DNA of 64,000 bases, taken from NCBI RefSeq assembly GCF_003863965.1, contig NZ_RRCN01000001.1, forward strand, positions 1,103,042 to 1,167,041, given 5' to 3'. Below are positions 22,994 through 33,045 of this stretch, in pieces. The notes below the pieces were generated by a model. That model saw only the letters and a program-made list of their open reading frames with translations, did no database searches and was not told where the DNA came from. This DNA is from Paenibacillus oralis (GTDB lineage Bacteria > Bacillota > Bacilli > Paenibacillales > Paenibacillaceae). Positions within the stretch are counted from its first letter, which is position 1. The number at the start of each line of letters is the position of its first letter. A program made the translations under genes and the position numbers.

Positions 22994-24502
22994 CTACAGC
23001 AGCGGTGACAGCAGCCGGGCCGCGGATTCCGCAAAACGGACCAGGATTTTTTTGTTCATAAAGCTTGCCCGGTCGATCATTTTCGTCGACAGCAGGTCGC
23101 GTTCGAAATTTTCCACGATTTTGGCGATGCTGTCGCTTTGCACGAGCAGCGCGTTCACCTCGAAATTCAAATGAAAGCTGCGCATGTCCATATTGGCCGT
23201 GCCGACGGTGGCCACTTCGCCGTCCACGATCAGCAGCTTGGAATGCAGGAAGCCTTTTTCATATTCGTATATCTTCACCCCGACTTCCAGCAGTGACGGA
23301 AAATACGAATGCGACGCCAGAAACGGCAGCCATTTGTCCGGCCTTGCCGGAAACAAAATCCTGACGTCGATCCCCGCCAGCCCGGCCACCCGCAGCGCGG
23401 TCAAAATGTCCTCATCCGGAACAAAATACGGCGTCGCCAGCCAAACCGATTTTTTGGCCGAGGTAATCATGGCGAAAAAGATATTTTTCAGCGTCCGGCT
23501 TTCGTTGTCAGGTCCGCTCGGCACGATCTGCACCGCGCCGCTGCAGCCCTGCTCCAGCTCCGGCGACAAATAAGCGAGGTCGATAATTTCTTCCCCGTTC
23601 ACGTACTGCCAATCCTGCAAAAAAATAATTTGCAGCGACCGGACGGCCTCGCCTTTGACCAGCATATGCGTATCGCGCCAAAAGCCGTACGTTTTGCTGC
23701 GGCTCAAATATTCGTCCCCGACGTTAAGCCCGCCGATAAATCCGGTGTTGCCGTCGATTACGACGATTTTTCGATGGTTGCGGTAATTGACCCGGCTAGA
23801 CAGCGCCAGAAAGCGCACCTGCCCGTAAATGCCGACCTTGACCCCGGCGTCCCGCAGCTCCTTAATAAACGATTTCGGCAGGCCCAGGCTCCCGACCGCA
23901 TCGAACATAAACCGCACCTCAACGCCTTCCCGGGCTTTTTGGATCAGCGTTTTCTGAATTTCCCGGCCGATGTCGTCCGCACGGTAAATGTAATATTCCA
24001 TATGAATATGATGCCGCGCCTTTTTCAGCTCTTTCAGCAGCGTCGAAAACGTCTCTTCCCCGTTCGTCAGCACCCTGGTGCGGCTGGCCATGGAAAAAGG
24101 CGTGCGGGCCAGCCGCTGCGACAATTGCAGCAGCCGCTGCTGGCTCGGGCTGAACTGCGACAAATCCCGGGGCAGCATGTGGCCGTTGAAGTGGATCCGT
24201 TCAAAGCTAAGCTGGTTCTGCTCGGCCTTTTTGTCGAACTTGCGCCGCTTGAAATAGTTTTGTCCCAGCAAGAAATAAAGCAGCAGCCCCACCACCGGCA
24301 GCAGGGCCAGCACCAGGATCCAGGCCACCGTACTGGACGGATTCCGGTTCTCCATAAAAATCGCCATACCGATCGTAATGACCGTGAGCGTCTGAAATAT
24401 ACTGACCAAGGTCCCCCCGAATTTCCCGAAGACGCCAAATCCGAAATAGTAAAAAGCAAACAAAATCCCCGCGATAATAATGATTTGAAGTCCCCGTCTC
24501 AT
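22994..24502 (-). CDS. cls: Cardiolipin synthase (phospholipase D family)
   Basis: 502 residues. Two N-terminal membrane spans (residues about 5-25 and 30-60) precede two PLD catalytic motifs, NHRKIVVIDG and LHSKLLIVDG, each HxKx4D. The enzyme joins two phosphatidylglycerol molecules to make cardiolipin in the membrane. AAAAGGAG precedes ATG. A 10-bp inverted repeat CGTAAACGGC flanks 24669-24728 upstream. Confidence 0.93.
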   Translation of the reverse strand: MRRGLQIIIIAGILFAFYYFGFGVFGKFGGTLVSIFQTLTVITIGMAIFMENRNPSSTVAWILVLALLPVVGLLLYFLLGQNYFKRRKFDKKAEQNQLSFERIHFNGHMLPRDLSQFSPSQQRLLQLSQRLARTPFSMASRTRVLTNGEETFSTLLKELKKARHHIHMEYYIYRADDIGREIQKTLIQKAREGVEVRFMFDAVGSLGLPKSFIKELRDAGVKVGIYGQVRFLALSSRVNYRNHRKIVVIDGNTGFIGGLNVGDEYLSRSKTYGFWRDTHMLVKGEAVRSLQIIFLQDWQYVNGEEIIDLAYLSPELEQGCSGAVQIVPSGPDNESRTLKNIFFAMITSAKKSVWLATPYFVPDEDILTALRVAGLAGIDVRILFPARPDKWLPFLASHSYFPSLLEVGVKIYEYEKGFLHSKLLIVDGEVATVGTANMDMRSFHLNFEVNALLVQSDSIAKIVENFERDLLSTKMIDRASFMNKKILVRFAESAARLLSPLL

Positions 24503-24756
24503 GCCTGTACTCCTTTTTTTCTCTCAGGTGATGCTGATTCTATTCTACATGAAGGTTGCTTTTCTTCCTACTGGCAAGAGCCAAATATTATAGAGATGGG
24601 AGTTTGGAAGGATGAGATTTTAAAAAGAGGGCGATAGAGAAAAAGGAGAAATACCGGAGTGGTCAGTTCGTAAACGGCCCTGCGGCCGATCGCTCGCCTG
24701 ATGGACATTGGTCAGAGCCGTTTACGCCCGGAAATGATCGGCCAGGACGCCAGGTC

Positions 24757-25446
24757 CTAGGCCGGCGCCTGCGTATCCCGCCACCGCCGAAGCTGCCGCA
24801 GATCATGGTCCAGAAATTCGTCGAGCAGCTCCGCCAGCCCCGTATACAGCGGACTTGTCGAGGCCAACATCAACTCGCTGGCAAACGGCCGGGCCCATTT
24901 CAGCAGATGGGATTCCAGAAAACCGATCTGCGCGTCTGCCAGCGTCAGGCAGGTGTGCGGCAGGCTGCTCTTGCTGAGCATGCCTTCGGCCAGCACGGCC
25001 ATAAACTCCAGCTCCAGCGCAATATGATCGTCGCGCTCCCCGTTTAATTTATTGAATACAACGCCGTTTTCCATATATATTTTCCGCACCTCGGAGATGC
25101 AGGCAAATGCGTCGGCTCCTTCCGTTCTGCGGCGAAACAGGCTTTCGCAGGAAGTCATTACGGCGTCACGGCCCGTAAACAGGCGTTCGTATTCCGCCGC
25201 CTCTCTGCTGCAAACTTGGCGGAATTGCTGTTCGGGAATGCTTTTCAGATAGCCGATCAGTTTGCGCCCGCCCCGGCTCGCCGGAATGACGCCAATCAAC
25301 TCCGCTTTATATCGCCAATGGGCGATCAAGGACATCCTCGGCGGACGGCTCAGGAAATCCATCAACACCCGGTAACCCCACCCGCGCCGCTCCAGCCACT
25401 CAACCTGTTCCTGCGTAAAAACAAACGGTGGATACGTCATTGCCAT
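24757..25446 (-). CDS. TorD/DmsD-like molybdoenzyme chaperone
   Basis: 229 residues, all helical. DDHIALELEFMAVL and FLESHLLKWARPF followed by LAELLDEFLDHD match the TorD/NarJ chaperone pattern. These proteins hold molybdoenzyme precursors until cofactor insertion. It lies near moaA and mobA and about 10 kb from a molybdopterin oxidoreductase, its likely client. An unusual feature is the extra N-terminal region of about 60 residues. Confidence 0.7.
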   Translation of the reverse strand: MAMTYPPFVFTQEQVEWLERRGWGYRVLMDFLSRPPRMSLIAHWRYKAELIGVIPASRGGRKLIGYLKSIPEQQFRQVCSREAAEYERLFTGRDAVMTSCESLFRRRTEGADAFACISEVRKIYMENGVVFNKLNGERDDHIALELEFMAVLAEGMLSKSSLPHTCLTLADAQIGFLESHLLKWARPFASELMLASTSPLYTGLAELLDEFLDHDLRQLRRWRDTQAPA

Positions 25447-25480
25447 CGGAAGGTCATCTCCTTGCCAATATTTCTTCTTA

Positions 25481-25660
25481 AGAGGTTGTTCAAAAAGTCA
25501 TCTTTTGATCACGAAGCAGGTCAAGAAGCGGACTCGACGTCGAATCTTGAATTCAGCCGGGCCTTCCGTTGCTCACGTACCCAAAACGTACGCTCCGCTA
25601 CTCAGTCCCTAACTTCATCCAACCTTCTCGGTGCTGAAAATCTGACTTTTTGAACTCGCA
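25481..25660. mobile_element. MITE-like element, TIR GTTCAAAAAGTCA
   Basis: Left end AGAGGTTGTTCAAAAAGTCA and right end TGACTTTTTGAACTCGCA form terminal inverted repeats about 160 bp apart with no ORF between. A second copy, inverted and longer, is at 53781-54052. A hairpin AAGATGACTTCC/GGAAATCATCTT with a T-run on the leftward strand follows at 25665-25703. Confidence 0.65.
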
Positions 25661-25780
25661 TTTTGAAAAAAAGATGACTTCCTTCAATGCCGGAAATCAT
25701 CTTAATCGCATATACCGACACATGATTAAGGGGGTCACGTATCGCTTGCTTTGATTATAACAGGCAATGTAAGCGCTTTA

Positions 25781-25796
25781 TGTGATTTTTTTTACA
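25781..25796. promoter_or_regulatory. FNR/CRP-like site upstream of moaA
   Basis: TGTGA-N6-TTACA matches nine of ten positions of the FNR-type TGTGA-N6-TCACA palindrome. It is 128 bp before moaA. Oxygen-responsive control of cofactor synthesis would fit the redox genes nearby. Confidence 0.4.
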
Positions 25797-25923
25797 CTTG
25801 TCTCTGATACCATTCTATCGCCCTGCGCCGCAAAATATACTTGAACAATGTGTGCCAACGCATTGACTGATCATCAGCATATATATTAAATTTGAAGCAC
25901 CAAAAAGAAAGGGGGCGTCCCGT

Positions 25924-26931
25924 ATGGAGCAGCTTCTTGATTCTTTCGGCCGAAAACACGACTATCTCCGGATTTCCGTGACCGACCGTTGCAACCTCCG
26001 CTGCGTTTATTGCATGCCGGCAGAGGGTGTGGTTTTTCAACCGCATGAAGAAATTATGAGCTATGAGGAAATCGCCGAAACCGTTTCGGCGCTTGCCCCG
26101 ATGGGCCTGCGCAAACTCCGGATTACCGGGGGCGAGCCTCTGGTTCGCAAAGATTTGGACAAATTGATCACCATGCTTTCGGGAATCCCGGGCATTGAAG
26201 ATATCGCCATGACGACGAACGGGATGTTCCTGACCAGCAAGGCGGCCGCGCTCAAACAAGCGGGCCTGAACCGGGTCAACATCAGCCTGGACTCGCTGCG
26301 CCAGGACCGGTTCGCGATGATCACGCGCGGGGGAGAAGTGCGGAGAGTCCTGGAAGGGCTGCAGGCCGCCGTGGAAATCGGCCTTGACCCTATCAAGCTG
26401 AACGTCGTGCTGATGAAAGGGGTCAATGATGATGAAATCCGTGATTTTATCGCTTTGACGCTGGATAAGCCGCTGCATGTTCGGTTCATCGAATATATGC
26501 CGATCGGCAGCGCTACCGACTCTTGGCGCAGCACCTATTTGCCGTTGTCTACCGTTGACGAGGTATGCCGGGCAGCCGGCTGGGAAACGGAGGACGTGAC
26601 CGGCCCAAGAGGAAACGGTCCGGCCGAAAGCAAGCGGGTTGTCGGCGCGGCCGGCACGTTTGGCCTGATCCATCCCGTCAGCGAACATTTTTGCGATAAC
26701 TGCAACCGCCTGCGTTTGACCGCGGACGGCCACATTAAAGCTTGCCTGTACTGGTCGGACGAACTGCATGTCCGCCCGCTGGCCGCCGCCGGCGACCGGG
26801 AAGGCATCCGGGCGATGTTCCTGAAAGCGCTGGGCGGCAAGCCGAAAAACCATGAAATGGCGCTGGCGCTGGAGAAAAAACAGCAAAGCCATACGCCAAC
26901 CGTACGCCGCATGTCGCAAATCGGCGGTTAA
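25924..26931 (+). CDS. moaA: GTP 3',8-cyclase, molybdenum cofactor step 1
   Basis: 335 residues. The radical-SAM cluster cysteines are 23, 27 and 30 ([10 protein letters not shown]); the C-terminal substrate-side cluster uses Cys257, Cys260 and Cys274. ITGGEPL is the SAM-binding motif and the chain ends in the catalytic GG. With MoaC it turns GTP into cyclic pyranopterin monophosphate. AAAGGGGG precedes ATG. It converges with mobA, overlapping by four bases at the 3' ends. Confidence 0.96.
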   Translation: MEQLLDSFGRKHDYLRISVTDRCNLRCVYCMPAEGVVFQPHEEIMSYEEIAETVSALAPMGLRKLRITGGEPLVRKDLDKLITMLSGIPGIEDIAMTTNGMFLTSKAAALKQAGLNRVNISLDSLRQDRFAMITRGGEVRRVLEGLQAAVEIGLDPIKLNVVLMKGVNDDEIRDFIALTLDKPLHVRFIEYMPIGSATDSWRSTYLPLSTVDEVCRAAGWETEDVTGPRGNGPAESKRVVGAAGTFGLIHPVSEHFCDNCNRLRLTADGHIKACLYWSDELHVRPLAAAGDREGIRAMFLKALGGKPKNHEMALALEKKQQSHTPTVRRMSQIGG

Positions 26932-27575
26932 AGCGGGCCTTTCATTTTTTCGAGCCAAGCTTTGGCTTTTTCATAATCCTCCGGCCGGTTCATATTGAAG
27001 GCCAGACATTCCTGCGGGAGGCCCGCAGCGGCGGCGAGTTTCTCCCCGTCGGCATATTCGGTCCGCAGCCCGTCCAGCCACACGGTCATTTTGTAGTGAC
27101 CGAGGCGAAGCTCCCGCTCCAGGCCCGGCAGCACGCTGCGCCGGTATACCGCCAGCAGCGGGTGAACCCGGTCTCCCGTGCGGGCGATCACCGCTTCGGG
27201 GCCGGAGCTACCGCCTTCCCGCGCGGCTTTGGACTCCGACTGCCGGGCCTGCCGGAGCAACTCTTGGAACAAACCGCGGTTGGCAAACGGCGTATCGCAG
27301 GCCACCGCGATATTCCAGGTTGAAGCCGAGCTTGTCAGGCCGGCATGCAATCCCGCCAAAGGTCCAGCCCCTTTGTACATATCGGTTATAACCTCTTTGC
27401 CGAACGCCCGGTACGCCTCCTTGTCGTCCGCTACGATCACGATGCGGCCGGCTATCGGCTCCAGCTCCCGGATGATTTTTTCCATCACGGTGATTCCCCC
27501 AAGCTCCATGAGCGCCTTGTTTTCGCCCATTCGGCTGGATTTCCCCCCCGCCAGGATGACGGCCGTTGTCTCCAC
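26928..27575 (-). CDS. mobA: Molybdenum cofactor guanylyltransferase
   Basis: 215 residues from GTG after [21 protein letters not shown] is the nucleotidyltransferase signature at residues 9-23 and AVACDTPF carries the metal-binding aspartate. It adds GMP to Mo-molybdopterin, making the MGD form used by DMSO-reductase-family enzymes such as the one at 34982-37057. Confidence 0.92.
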   Translation of the reverse strand: METTAVILAGGKSSRMGENKALMELGGITVMEKIIRELEPIAGRIVIVADDKEAYRAFGKEVITDMYKGAGPLAGLHAGLTSSASTWNIAVACDTPFANRGLFQELLRQARQSESKAAREGGSSGPEAVIARTGDRVHPLLAVYRRSVLPGLERELRLGHYKMTVWLDGLRTEYADGEKLAAAAGLPQECLAFNMNRPEDYEKAKAWLEKMKGPL

Positions 27576-27705
27576 AAACAGACCTCCCTTTTATAAAATA
27601 TTGGAAAATTGTAGAAAACTTGGTTTGTATCCCTTTTCACCTCTGTGTTACATTGAGAACATAGTCAATTATTTTCGGTTGCGTTATGGACTCGGACAGA
27701 AAGGA

Positions 27706-28926
27706 ATGGCGCGTTTGCGGGACAATCAACGATATTCGCCCTCCTCATGGATGCCGCTGAGGCTGCTTAACTTTTTCGTTTACGGAACGATGGTCATTTT
27801 CGCCGCCTTTTTTCAATTATATTTGCAGGATATCGGTATGGACAAGCTGGAGATCGGAAGCCTGATGGCGATCGGGCCGCTCATCTCTTTGCTTGCTCAC
27901 CCGTTTTGGAGGTATATCAGCGATCTGCGCCAAAATCCGCGGGCCGCTCTGATCGCCATGATGCTTGGCCTGCTCGTCATGGGCCATTTGGTGTTTAAAG
28001 CGAATACGTTTCATACGCTGTATCTGGCGATGATTTTGCTTTATTTTTTTCAAAGCCCGCTTCTCTCGCAAAACAACGGTCTTGTTTTAAGCTACACGGA
28101 AGGGAACGAACGGAGATTCGGCGCTTTCCGCTTATGGGGTTCGCTCGGCTGGAGCCTCGTCGCCCTGGGGGCCGGACCGATCATTGACGCGGTGGGCCAT
28201 AACGGCATCTCTTTGTTGTTCAGCATCTGCCTGATGCTGGCGATCGGGTCCGCGCTGCTGCTCCCGTCCATCCGCCAAACGTCGAATACGCCGTGGCTGA
28301 AAGGGGTTGAACTGGCGCGGACGCTGCAGTATAGATATTTCGTCGCTTTTGCCTTATTCGGTATGCTGGTGGCTGTTCCCAACGCAATCAACGTCATTTT
28401 CATGCCGCTGTTTATCACCGACCTGGGCGGTTCCCGTCTGGAGGTCGGGGGCGCGGTTTTTCTGTCCACGGCTTTTGAAATACTTGTCTTTGTCGTGCTG
28501 GACCGTTATTTTAAGCGGAAAATCACGTTTCTGCTCGGCTGCATCACGGCGGTCAGCTTGCTGTTCGCGTTAAGATGGAATTTGATGTCCGATGCGACCC
28601 AGCCGGTGCAGATCATGCTGATTCAACTGCTGCACTCGGTTACGTTCGGCGGCTTCTTCTATGTCGGCATCAAACTGATCGCCCTGCTGCTGCCGCGCCC
28701 GCTGCGTTCCGCCGGACATGCGGTTTATACGCTTGCGCTCAGCGGGCTCGCCGCGTTGATTGCCGGTTTTTTCGGGGGCTGGATGTACCAGAACTTCGGC
28801 GGCGGCGTCATGTACCGTATCGGCATGGCTTTGTCCTTCTTCGGCGCGCTCGGATACGCGGCCATGTGGTATCGGATTCACAAAAACGGCTACTCGCCGG
28901 TCATGGGGCGAAACGAACACCGATAA
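27706..28926 (+). CDS. MFS transporter, LacY-like/nucleoside-sugar type
   Basis: About 406 residues with 12 predicted spans. Start is ATG 27706 or TTG 27715; AAAGGA is better spaced for the latter. GAFRLWGSLGWSLVALG in the first half and the HSVTFGGFFYVG stretch are typical of the LacY-like MFS_1 branch that includes 3-phenylpropionate and sugar permeases. A strong terminator separates it from the LacI-type regulator, which is a likely controller. Confidence 0.8.
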   Translation: MARLRDNQRYSPSSWMPLRLLNFFVYGTMVIFAAFFQLYLQDIGMDKLEIGSLMAIGPLISLLAHPFWRYISDLRQNPRAALIAMMLGLLVMGHLVFKANTFHTLYLAMILLYFFQSPLLSQNNGLVLSYTEGNERRFGAFRLWGSLGWSLVALGAGPIIDAVGHNGISLLFSICLMLAIGSALLLPSIRQTSNTPWLKGVELARTLQYRYFVAFALFGMLVAVPNAINVIFMPLFITDLGGSRLEVGGAVFLSTAFEILVFVVLDRYFKRKITFLLGCITAVSLLFALRWNLMSDATQPVQIMLIQLLHSVTFGGFFYVGIKLIALLLPRPLRSAGHAVYTLALSGLAALIAGFFGGWMYQNFGGGVMYRIGMALSFFGALGYAAMWYRIHKNGYSPVMGRNEHR

Positions 28927-28940
28927 CCTTGAATACGACA

Positions 28941-29006
28941 AAAACAATGCATTCCACGCGTTACGCCCTCCCGCCGAGGTTACGCCGGATGGAATGCATT
29001 GTTTTT
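28941..29006. terminator. Strong hairpin terminator after the MFS gene
   Basis: AAAACAATGCATTCC and GGAATGCATTGTTTTT form a perfect 15-bp stem followed by T residues, ending rightward transcription. The A-rich left arm would allow leftward use too. Confidence 0.8.
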
Positions 29007-29153
29007 CTCACTGCATATTCATTGTAAATTATGAAATGCATTCCAGAGCAAGCGCTGATTTGGGATTTTTCGCCTGTTTGAAGCTTTGCGGTGTTTGCTA
29101 AACCGGCTTTTGCCCGGATATACCGCCCTGCAAACCGGAAAGGAGTGGCCCCA

Positions 29154-30134
29154 TTGCCGAATATCAAGCAAATCGCCGAGGCGGCCGGCGTCTCCGTCAC
29201 AACCGTCTCCCGCGTGCTGAACGATCACCCCTATGTGAGCGAAGCCAAGCGAAAAGCCGTGGAGGAAGCGATCCGCAAGCTGAACTATTCGCGCAATATG
29301 AACGCCGTTCATTTGATCAAAGGCACGACCCGGACGATCGGCGTTGTCCTGCCCCGCATCAATCTCTACTATTTCGCCCGGATGATGGAGGGGATGGCGC
29401 AGGAAGCGCTGCTTCACAACTACCAGCTGATGCTCTGCCAAACGGACTACCGGCCCGATGAAGAGCGGAAGGTGCTGGAGATGCTGCGCAACAAGCAGAT
29501 CGACGGGCTGGTGATCTGTTCCCGGTCGCTGTCGCTGGACGAAGTGGAAGCCTACGCGGCTTACGGCCCGATCGCGTTATGTGAAGCCGTGCGGGACCGG
29601 CCGCTGTCGTCCGTCTACATCGACCATTATGCCATCTTCCAGAAGGCGATCACTTATTTATGGGAAAAAGGCCGCCGCCGGATCGGATTCACCGCGGGCC
29701 GCCGCCGCAACAGTCCCAGCCTGCGCCGCCGGCTGCAGGCTTACAACGACACGCTGCTAGCCTTGGGAGGCAGTCCCCGCCAGGAATGGGTGCTGGACGG
29801 CTGCTATGACATCGGGGACGGCGCCGCGCTTGTCGAGCACCTGCTGGCCATGCCGGAGCGGCCCGATGCCCTGCTCATCACCGGGGACCAGGTGGCCGCC
29901 GGCTTCATCCTGGCCGCGCGCAGCCGGGGGCTTGAGGTCCCCGGCGATTTCGCCGTCATCGGCTTCGACAACCAGCCGATCTCCGCCGTCCTGGGCATCA
30001 CAACGATCGACAACCGGCTGTCGGAAATCGGCGCCCGCGCCTTCGATAGCGTCCGCAGCCAGCTTGCCGGCCAGCAGCCGGGCCCGGTCAGCGAGGAGCT
30101 CGGCTTCCGGTTCATCAAGCGCGGCTCGGTGTGA
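29154..30134 (+). CDS. LacI/GalR family transcriptional regulator
   Basis: 326 residues from TTG at 29154, eight bases after AAAGGAG. The HTH and hinge are at residues 1-55 (IKQIAEAAGVSVTTVSRVLND). A periplasmic-binding-like ligand domain follows, ending with DALLITGDQVAAGFI and VIGFDNQPISAVL. It probably senses a sugar and controls the MFS gene just upstream. Confidence 0.92.
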   Translation: MPNIKQIAEAAGVSVTTVSRVLNDHPYVSEAKRKAVEEAIRKLNYSRNMNAVHLIKGTTRTIGVVLPRINLYYFARMMEGMAQEALLHNYQLMLCQTDYRPDEERKVLEMLRNKQIDGLVICSRSLSLDEVEAYAAYGPIALCEAVRDRPLSSVYIDHYAIFQKAITYLWEKGRRRIGFTAGRRRNSPSLRRRLQAYNDTLLALGGSPRQEWVLDGCYDIGDGAALVEHLLAMPERPDALLITGDQVAAGFILAARSRGLEVPGDFAVIGFDNQPISAVLGITTIDNRLSEIGARAFDSVRSQLAGQQPGPVSEELGFRFIKRGSV

Positions 30135-30179
30135 AGGGGGGAGGGGGGCAAATCTGGCGATCTGAGGATACGTCAGATC

Positions 30180-30292
30180 CAGGGCTATGCCATGTCCGGA
30201 GGTATTCCCAGCTATGCCAGCTGAGATTACGCCAGTTCCGGGGTTATGCCAGTTATGCCAGTTCCGAGATTACGCCAGTTCCGGGGCCAAGC
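30180..30292. repeat. Imperfect tandem repeat, TTACGCCAGTTCCGGGG
   Basis: Two copies of ATTACGCCAGTTCCGGGG and several TTATGCCAG fragments alternate across about 110 bp directly after the lacI-type gene. The whole interval 30135-30851 has no gene; it holds this array, a four-unit element, a terminator and two palindromes. Confidence 0.65.
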
Positions 30293-30306
30293 GAAATCCC
30301 ACCAAA

Positions 30307-30483
30307 TGCAAAAGTGCAGGCGACTTTTGTCGAAAGCTCTCGAAACGGACGGTTCAAATGCATAAGTGCAGTTCAATTCCGCTCAAAAGTCACTTTTTTA
30401 TCGAATAGTCTCTAATCAAATGTACTTTTGCATTTCAGCCGCTCAAAACCGGGAATTTGTAGCATATGAAATGCACTTTTGCA
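30307..30483. repeat. Four-unit mirrored element, TGCAAAAGTGCA tag (copy 1)
   Basis: Units at 30307 (TGCAAAAGTGCA), 30359 (TGCATAAGTGCA) and, inverted, 30421 and 30472 have start spacings 52, 62 and 51. Outer width 177 bp. The copy at 55414-55590 has identical spacings. Confidence 0.85.
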
Positions 30484-30570
30484 GTTGATCCATCCATTCC
30501 AGCGGTCGTTCCTCCCAAAGTAACATGCCAAAGCAAAATGCGCCTCTTTCACCCACTCATCTACAATGAC

Positions 30571-30617
30571 GAAAAGGCGGTCTCTCCCAGTTTGTTGTGC
30601 TGAGAGAGACCGCCTTC
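30571..30617 (-). terminator. Terminator downstream of glnS
   Basis: AAGGCGGTCTCTC and GAGAGACCGCCTT form a perfect 13-bp stem; read leftward it is followed by TTTTCG. Confidence 0.7.
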
Positions 30618-30647
30618 GTTAAGTTCCGGCATTTACTGACTGCGTCC

Positions 30648-30664
30648 ATTGGAAAAAATCCAAT
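30648..30664. repeat. Dispersed palindrome ATTGGAAAAAATCCAAT
   Basis: One of six copies of an ATTGGAAAWATCCAAT-type palindrome seen in intergenic DNA of this window. A second copy follows 63 bp on, between the terminator and the end of glnS. Confidence 0.6.
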
Positions 30665-30710
30665 AGATTTCATTTAAACCGTCCGTTTCACACCATGCCG
30701 AGCCTGATCT

Positions 30711-30726
30711 ATTGGAAATATCCAAT
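30711..30726. repeat. Dispersed palindrome ATTGGAAATATCCAAT
   Basis: Second of the pair downstream of glnS; perfect 16-bp palindrome. Confidence 0.6.
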
Positions 30727-30851
30727 CAAAACATTGCGCTGCTTGTGGTGTCAGACCGCGAGGAACCCACGGCGCAGCGTTTCTTGAAACGCCGGTTCTC
30801 CGTTTCTCCGTTTCCCCGGTTCCCCGGTTACCGCTCCCACTGCCGCCCGCA

Positions 30852-32522
30852 TTACTTCGGCAATTGGAACGAGCTCTTCAGCGAGACGACCAGGTTGAAC
30901 ACCGGTTTGCCCGGCTCCGAATATTTCGTATCAACGTTAAAATAGCCGTGGCGGAAAAATTGGAACTTATCCTGCGGCTTCGCATCCTTCAAGCCCGGCT
31001 CGACAAAACCGTGCACCACCGTCAGCGAGTTCGGGTTGACCAGATCGAGGAACGACTTCTCCTCGATGGTGTCCTCATCCGCCTCCTCGTCCATAATCAA
31101 CGGCTCGTACAGACGGAACTCGGCCGGCACCGCCGCGCTGGCATCCACCCAGTGGATCGTGCCTTTCACCTTGCGGCCGGTAAACCCGCTGCCGCTTTTC
31201 GTTTCCGGATCATACGTGCAGTGGATTTCAACCACGTTGCCGTCCGCGTTTTTAATCACGTCGTTGCACTTGATGAAATACGCGTGCTTCAGCCGCACCT
31301 CGTTGCCCGGGAACAAGCGGAAATATTTGCTTGGCGGGTTCTCCATAAAGTCCTCGCGTTCGATGTAAATTTCCCGCGAGAAAGGAATTTGGCGGTTGCC
31401 CATTTCCGGGTTTTCGCTGTTGTTTTCCGCTTCCAGCATTTCGGTTTGCCCTTCCGGGTAGTTCGTAATGACCACCTTAAGCGGGTCGAGCACCGCCATC
31501 GTGCGCGGGGCTCTGAGCTTCAGATCCTCGCGGATGAAGTGCTCCAGCGTTTTCGGATCGATGCTGCCGTAAGCTTTGGAAATCCCGGCTTCGTAGACGA
31601 ACGCCTTGATCGCTTCCGGCGTCACCCCGCGGCGGCGCAATCCCGAAATCGTCGGCATGCGCGGATCGTCCCAGCCGTCCACATACCCTTCGTCCACCAG
31701 CATTTTCAGCTTTCGCTTGCTCGTCACCGTCTGCAGCAGATTCAGCCGCCCGAACTCGTATTGATGCGGCACCTTCGGCATTTCCGTTTCGGCGATCGTC
31801 CAGTCATAGAACGGACGCTGCTCCTCGAACTCCAACGTGCACAGCGAATGGGTCACGCCTTCGATCGCGTCCTCCAGCGGATGGGCGAACGCATACATCG
31901 GATAAATGCACCATTTGTCCCCGGTATTGTGGTGTGTCGCATGTACGATGCGGTAAATGACCGGGTCGCGCAGGTTGATGTTCGGCGAAGCCATGTCGAT
32001 TTTGGCGCGCAGCACCTTTTCGCCGTCCTTGAATTCGCCGGCCCGCATCCGCGCGAACAGATCGAGGTTCTCCTCCACCGAACGGTCGCGGTAAGGGCTG
32101 TTTTGCCCTGGCTCGGTCAGTGTGCCGCGCAGCTCGCGGATTTGGTCGGCGCTAAGATCGTCCACATAAGCCTTGCCTTTTTTGATCAGCAGCACGGCGC
32201 GGTTGTACATTTCCTCAAAATAGTCGGAAGCGAAATGCAGCTCTTCCCATTCGAAGCCGAGCCACTTCACGTCTTCCTTGATCGAATTGACGTATTCGAC
32301 GTCTTCCTTGACCGGGTTCGTATCGTCGAACCGCAGATGCGTCCGTCCCCCGAACTCGTCGGCCAACGTAAAATTGATCCAGATCGCTTTGGCATGTCCG
32401 ATGTGCAAGTAACCGTTCGGTTCCGGAGGAAAACGCGTCACCACGGTTTGCACTTTGCCGCTTTTCAGATCTTCCGTGATAATGTTTTTAATAAAATTGG
32501 GAGGGGTGCTGTTGTTTACCAC
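30852..32522 (-). CDS. glnS: Glutaminyl-tRNA synthetase
   Basis: 556 residues from GTG at 32522, nine bases after GGAAAGG; an ATG six codons earlier has no site. Class I motifs: [15 protein letters not shown] at the N terminus and VTSKRKL as the KMSKS-like loop, with the two C-terminal anticodon-binding barrels. It charges tRNA-Gln directly. Most Firmicutes lack it and use GatCAB, so its presence is notable. No T-box was seen in the 180-bp upstream gap. Confidence 0.95.
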   Translation of the reverse strand: MVNNSTPPNFIKNIITEDLKSGKVQTVVTRFPPEPNGYLHIGHAKAIWINFTLADEFGGRTHLRFDDTNPVKEDVEYVNSIKEDVKWLGFEWEELHFASDYFEEMYNRAVLLIKKGKAYVDDLSADQIRELRGTLTEPGQNSPYRDRSVEENLDLFARMRAGEFKDGEKVLRAKIDMASPNINLRDPVIYRIVHATHHNTGDKWCIYPMYAFAHPLEDAIEGVTHSLCTLEFEEQRPFYDWTIAETEMPKVPHQYEFGRLNLLQTVTSKRKLKMLVDEGYVDGWDDPRMPTISGLRRRGVTPEAIKAFVYEAGISKAYGSIDPKTLEHFIREDLKLRAPRTMAVLDPLKVVITNYPEGQTEMLEAENNSENPEMGNRQIPFSREIYIEREDFMENPPSKYFRLFPGNEVRLKHAYFIKCNDVIKNADGNVVEIHCTYDPETKSGSGFTGRKVKGTIHWVDASAAVPAEFRLYEPLIMDEEADEDTIEEKSFLDLVNPNSLTVVHGFVEPGLKDAKPQDKFQFFRHGYFNVDTKYSEPGKPVFNLVVSLKSSFQLPK

Positions 32523-32701
32523 AGGTATCAACCTTTCCATTTCATAAGTATCTGTATACTATCCCCGATTTTCTTCTTCTAAATATACCGATATCTCCGC
32601 AATTGTTCAATGGCCGGGCGCATTCGCCTGCTTTGGCGTTTGTTTTCTGTTAATATAAAATCAATATATCACACCATCATGCGAAAGGAAGCGACCGAAC
32701 C

Positions 32702-32962
32702 ATGCCTTTAAAGCCCATCCATCTGACAAAAGAGCAACGCAACCTGGTAATCCCCCAAATTCAGCAATTTTTCGAGGAGGAACGCGGCGAAACGCTGGGA
32801 GAGCTTGCGGCGGACGGGGTGCTCGACTTTTTTCTGACCCGCATCGGGCCGTATGTATACAATCAGGCGTTGGCGGATTGCCGCCAGGTGTTGAACGAGC
32901 GCATGGCCACCCTGGAAGAAGATATTTACGCCCTTGAGGTTCGCCCCCAGTTGCCGCGATAA
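32702..32962 (+). CDS. DUF2164 family protein
   Basis: 86 residues. IHLTKEQRNLVIPQIQQFFEEE, LGELAADGVLDFFL and GPYVYNQALADC are the conserved blocks of DUF2164, a small helical family of unknown function found mainly in Gram-positive bacteria. AAAGGAAG lies before ATG. It is divergent from glnS. Confidence 0.85.
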   Translation: MPLKPIHLTKEQRNLVIPQIQQFFEEERGETLGELAADGVLDFFLTRIGPYVYNQALADCRQVLNERMATLEEDIYALEVRPQLPR

Positions 32963-33045
32963 TTAGCGCTGCCCGCCTCTTTCGAAAGCAGATGCCCGGG
33001 CAACCCCACTCTGACGGCTGTCAGAGCTTGAGGCGCCTCGCGGCA

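Noticed and set aside
23309..24637. 442-codon rightward ORF opposite cls, and similar long frames opposite glnS, the DEAD-box gene and pdp
   Set aside because: GC-rich codon positions keep antisense frames open; no motifs or ribosome binding sites.
25792..26958. 388-codon leftward ORF opposite moaA
   Set aside because: No start signal and low-complexity-looking protein; moaA on the other strand has every expected motif.
27178..27705. Upstream extension of the MFS reading frame to 582 codons
   Set aside because: It runs opposite mobA and has no transporter-like sequence before 27706.
30864..32582. 572-codon rightward ORF opposite glnS
   Set aside because: Shadow frame; glnS has HIGH and KMSKS-like motifs.
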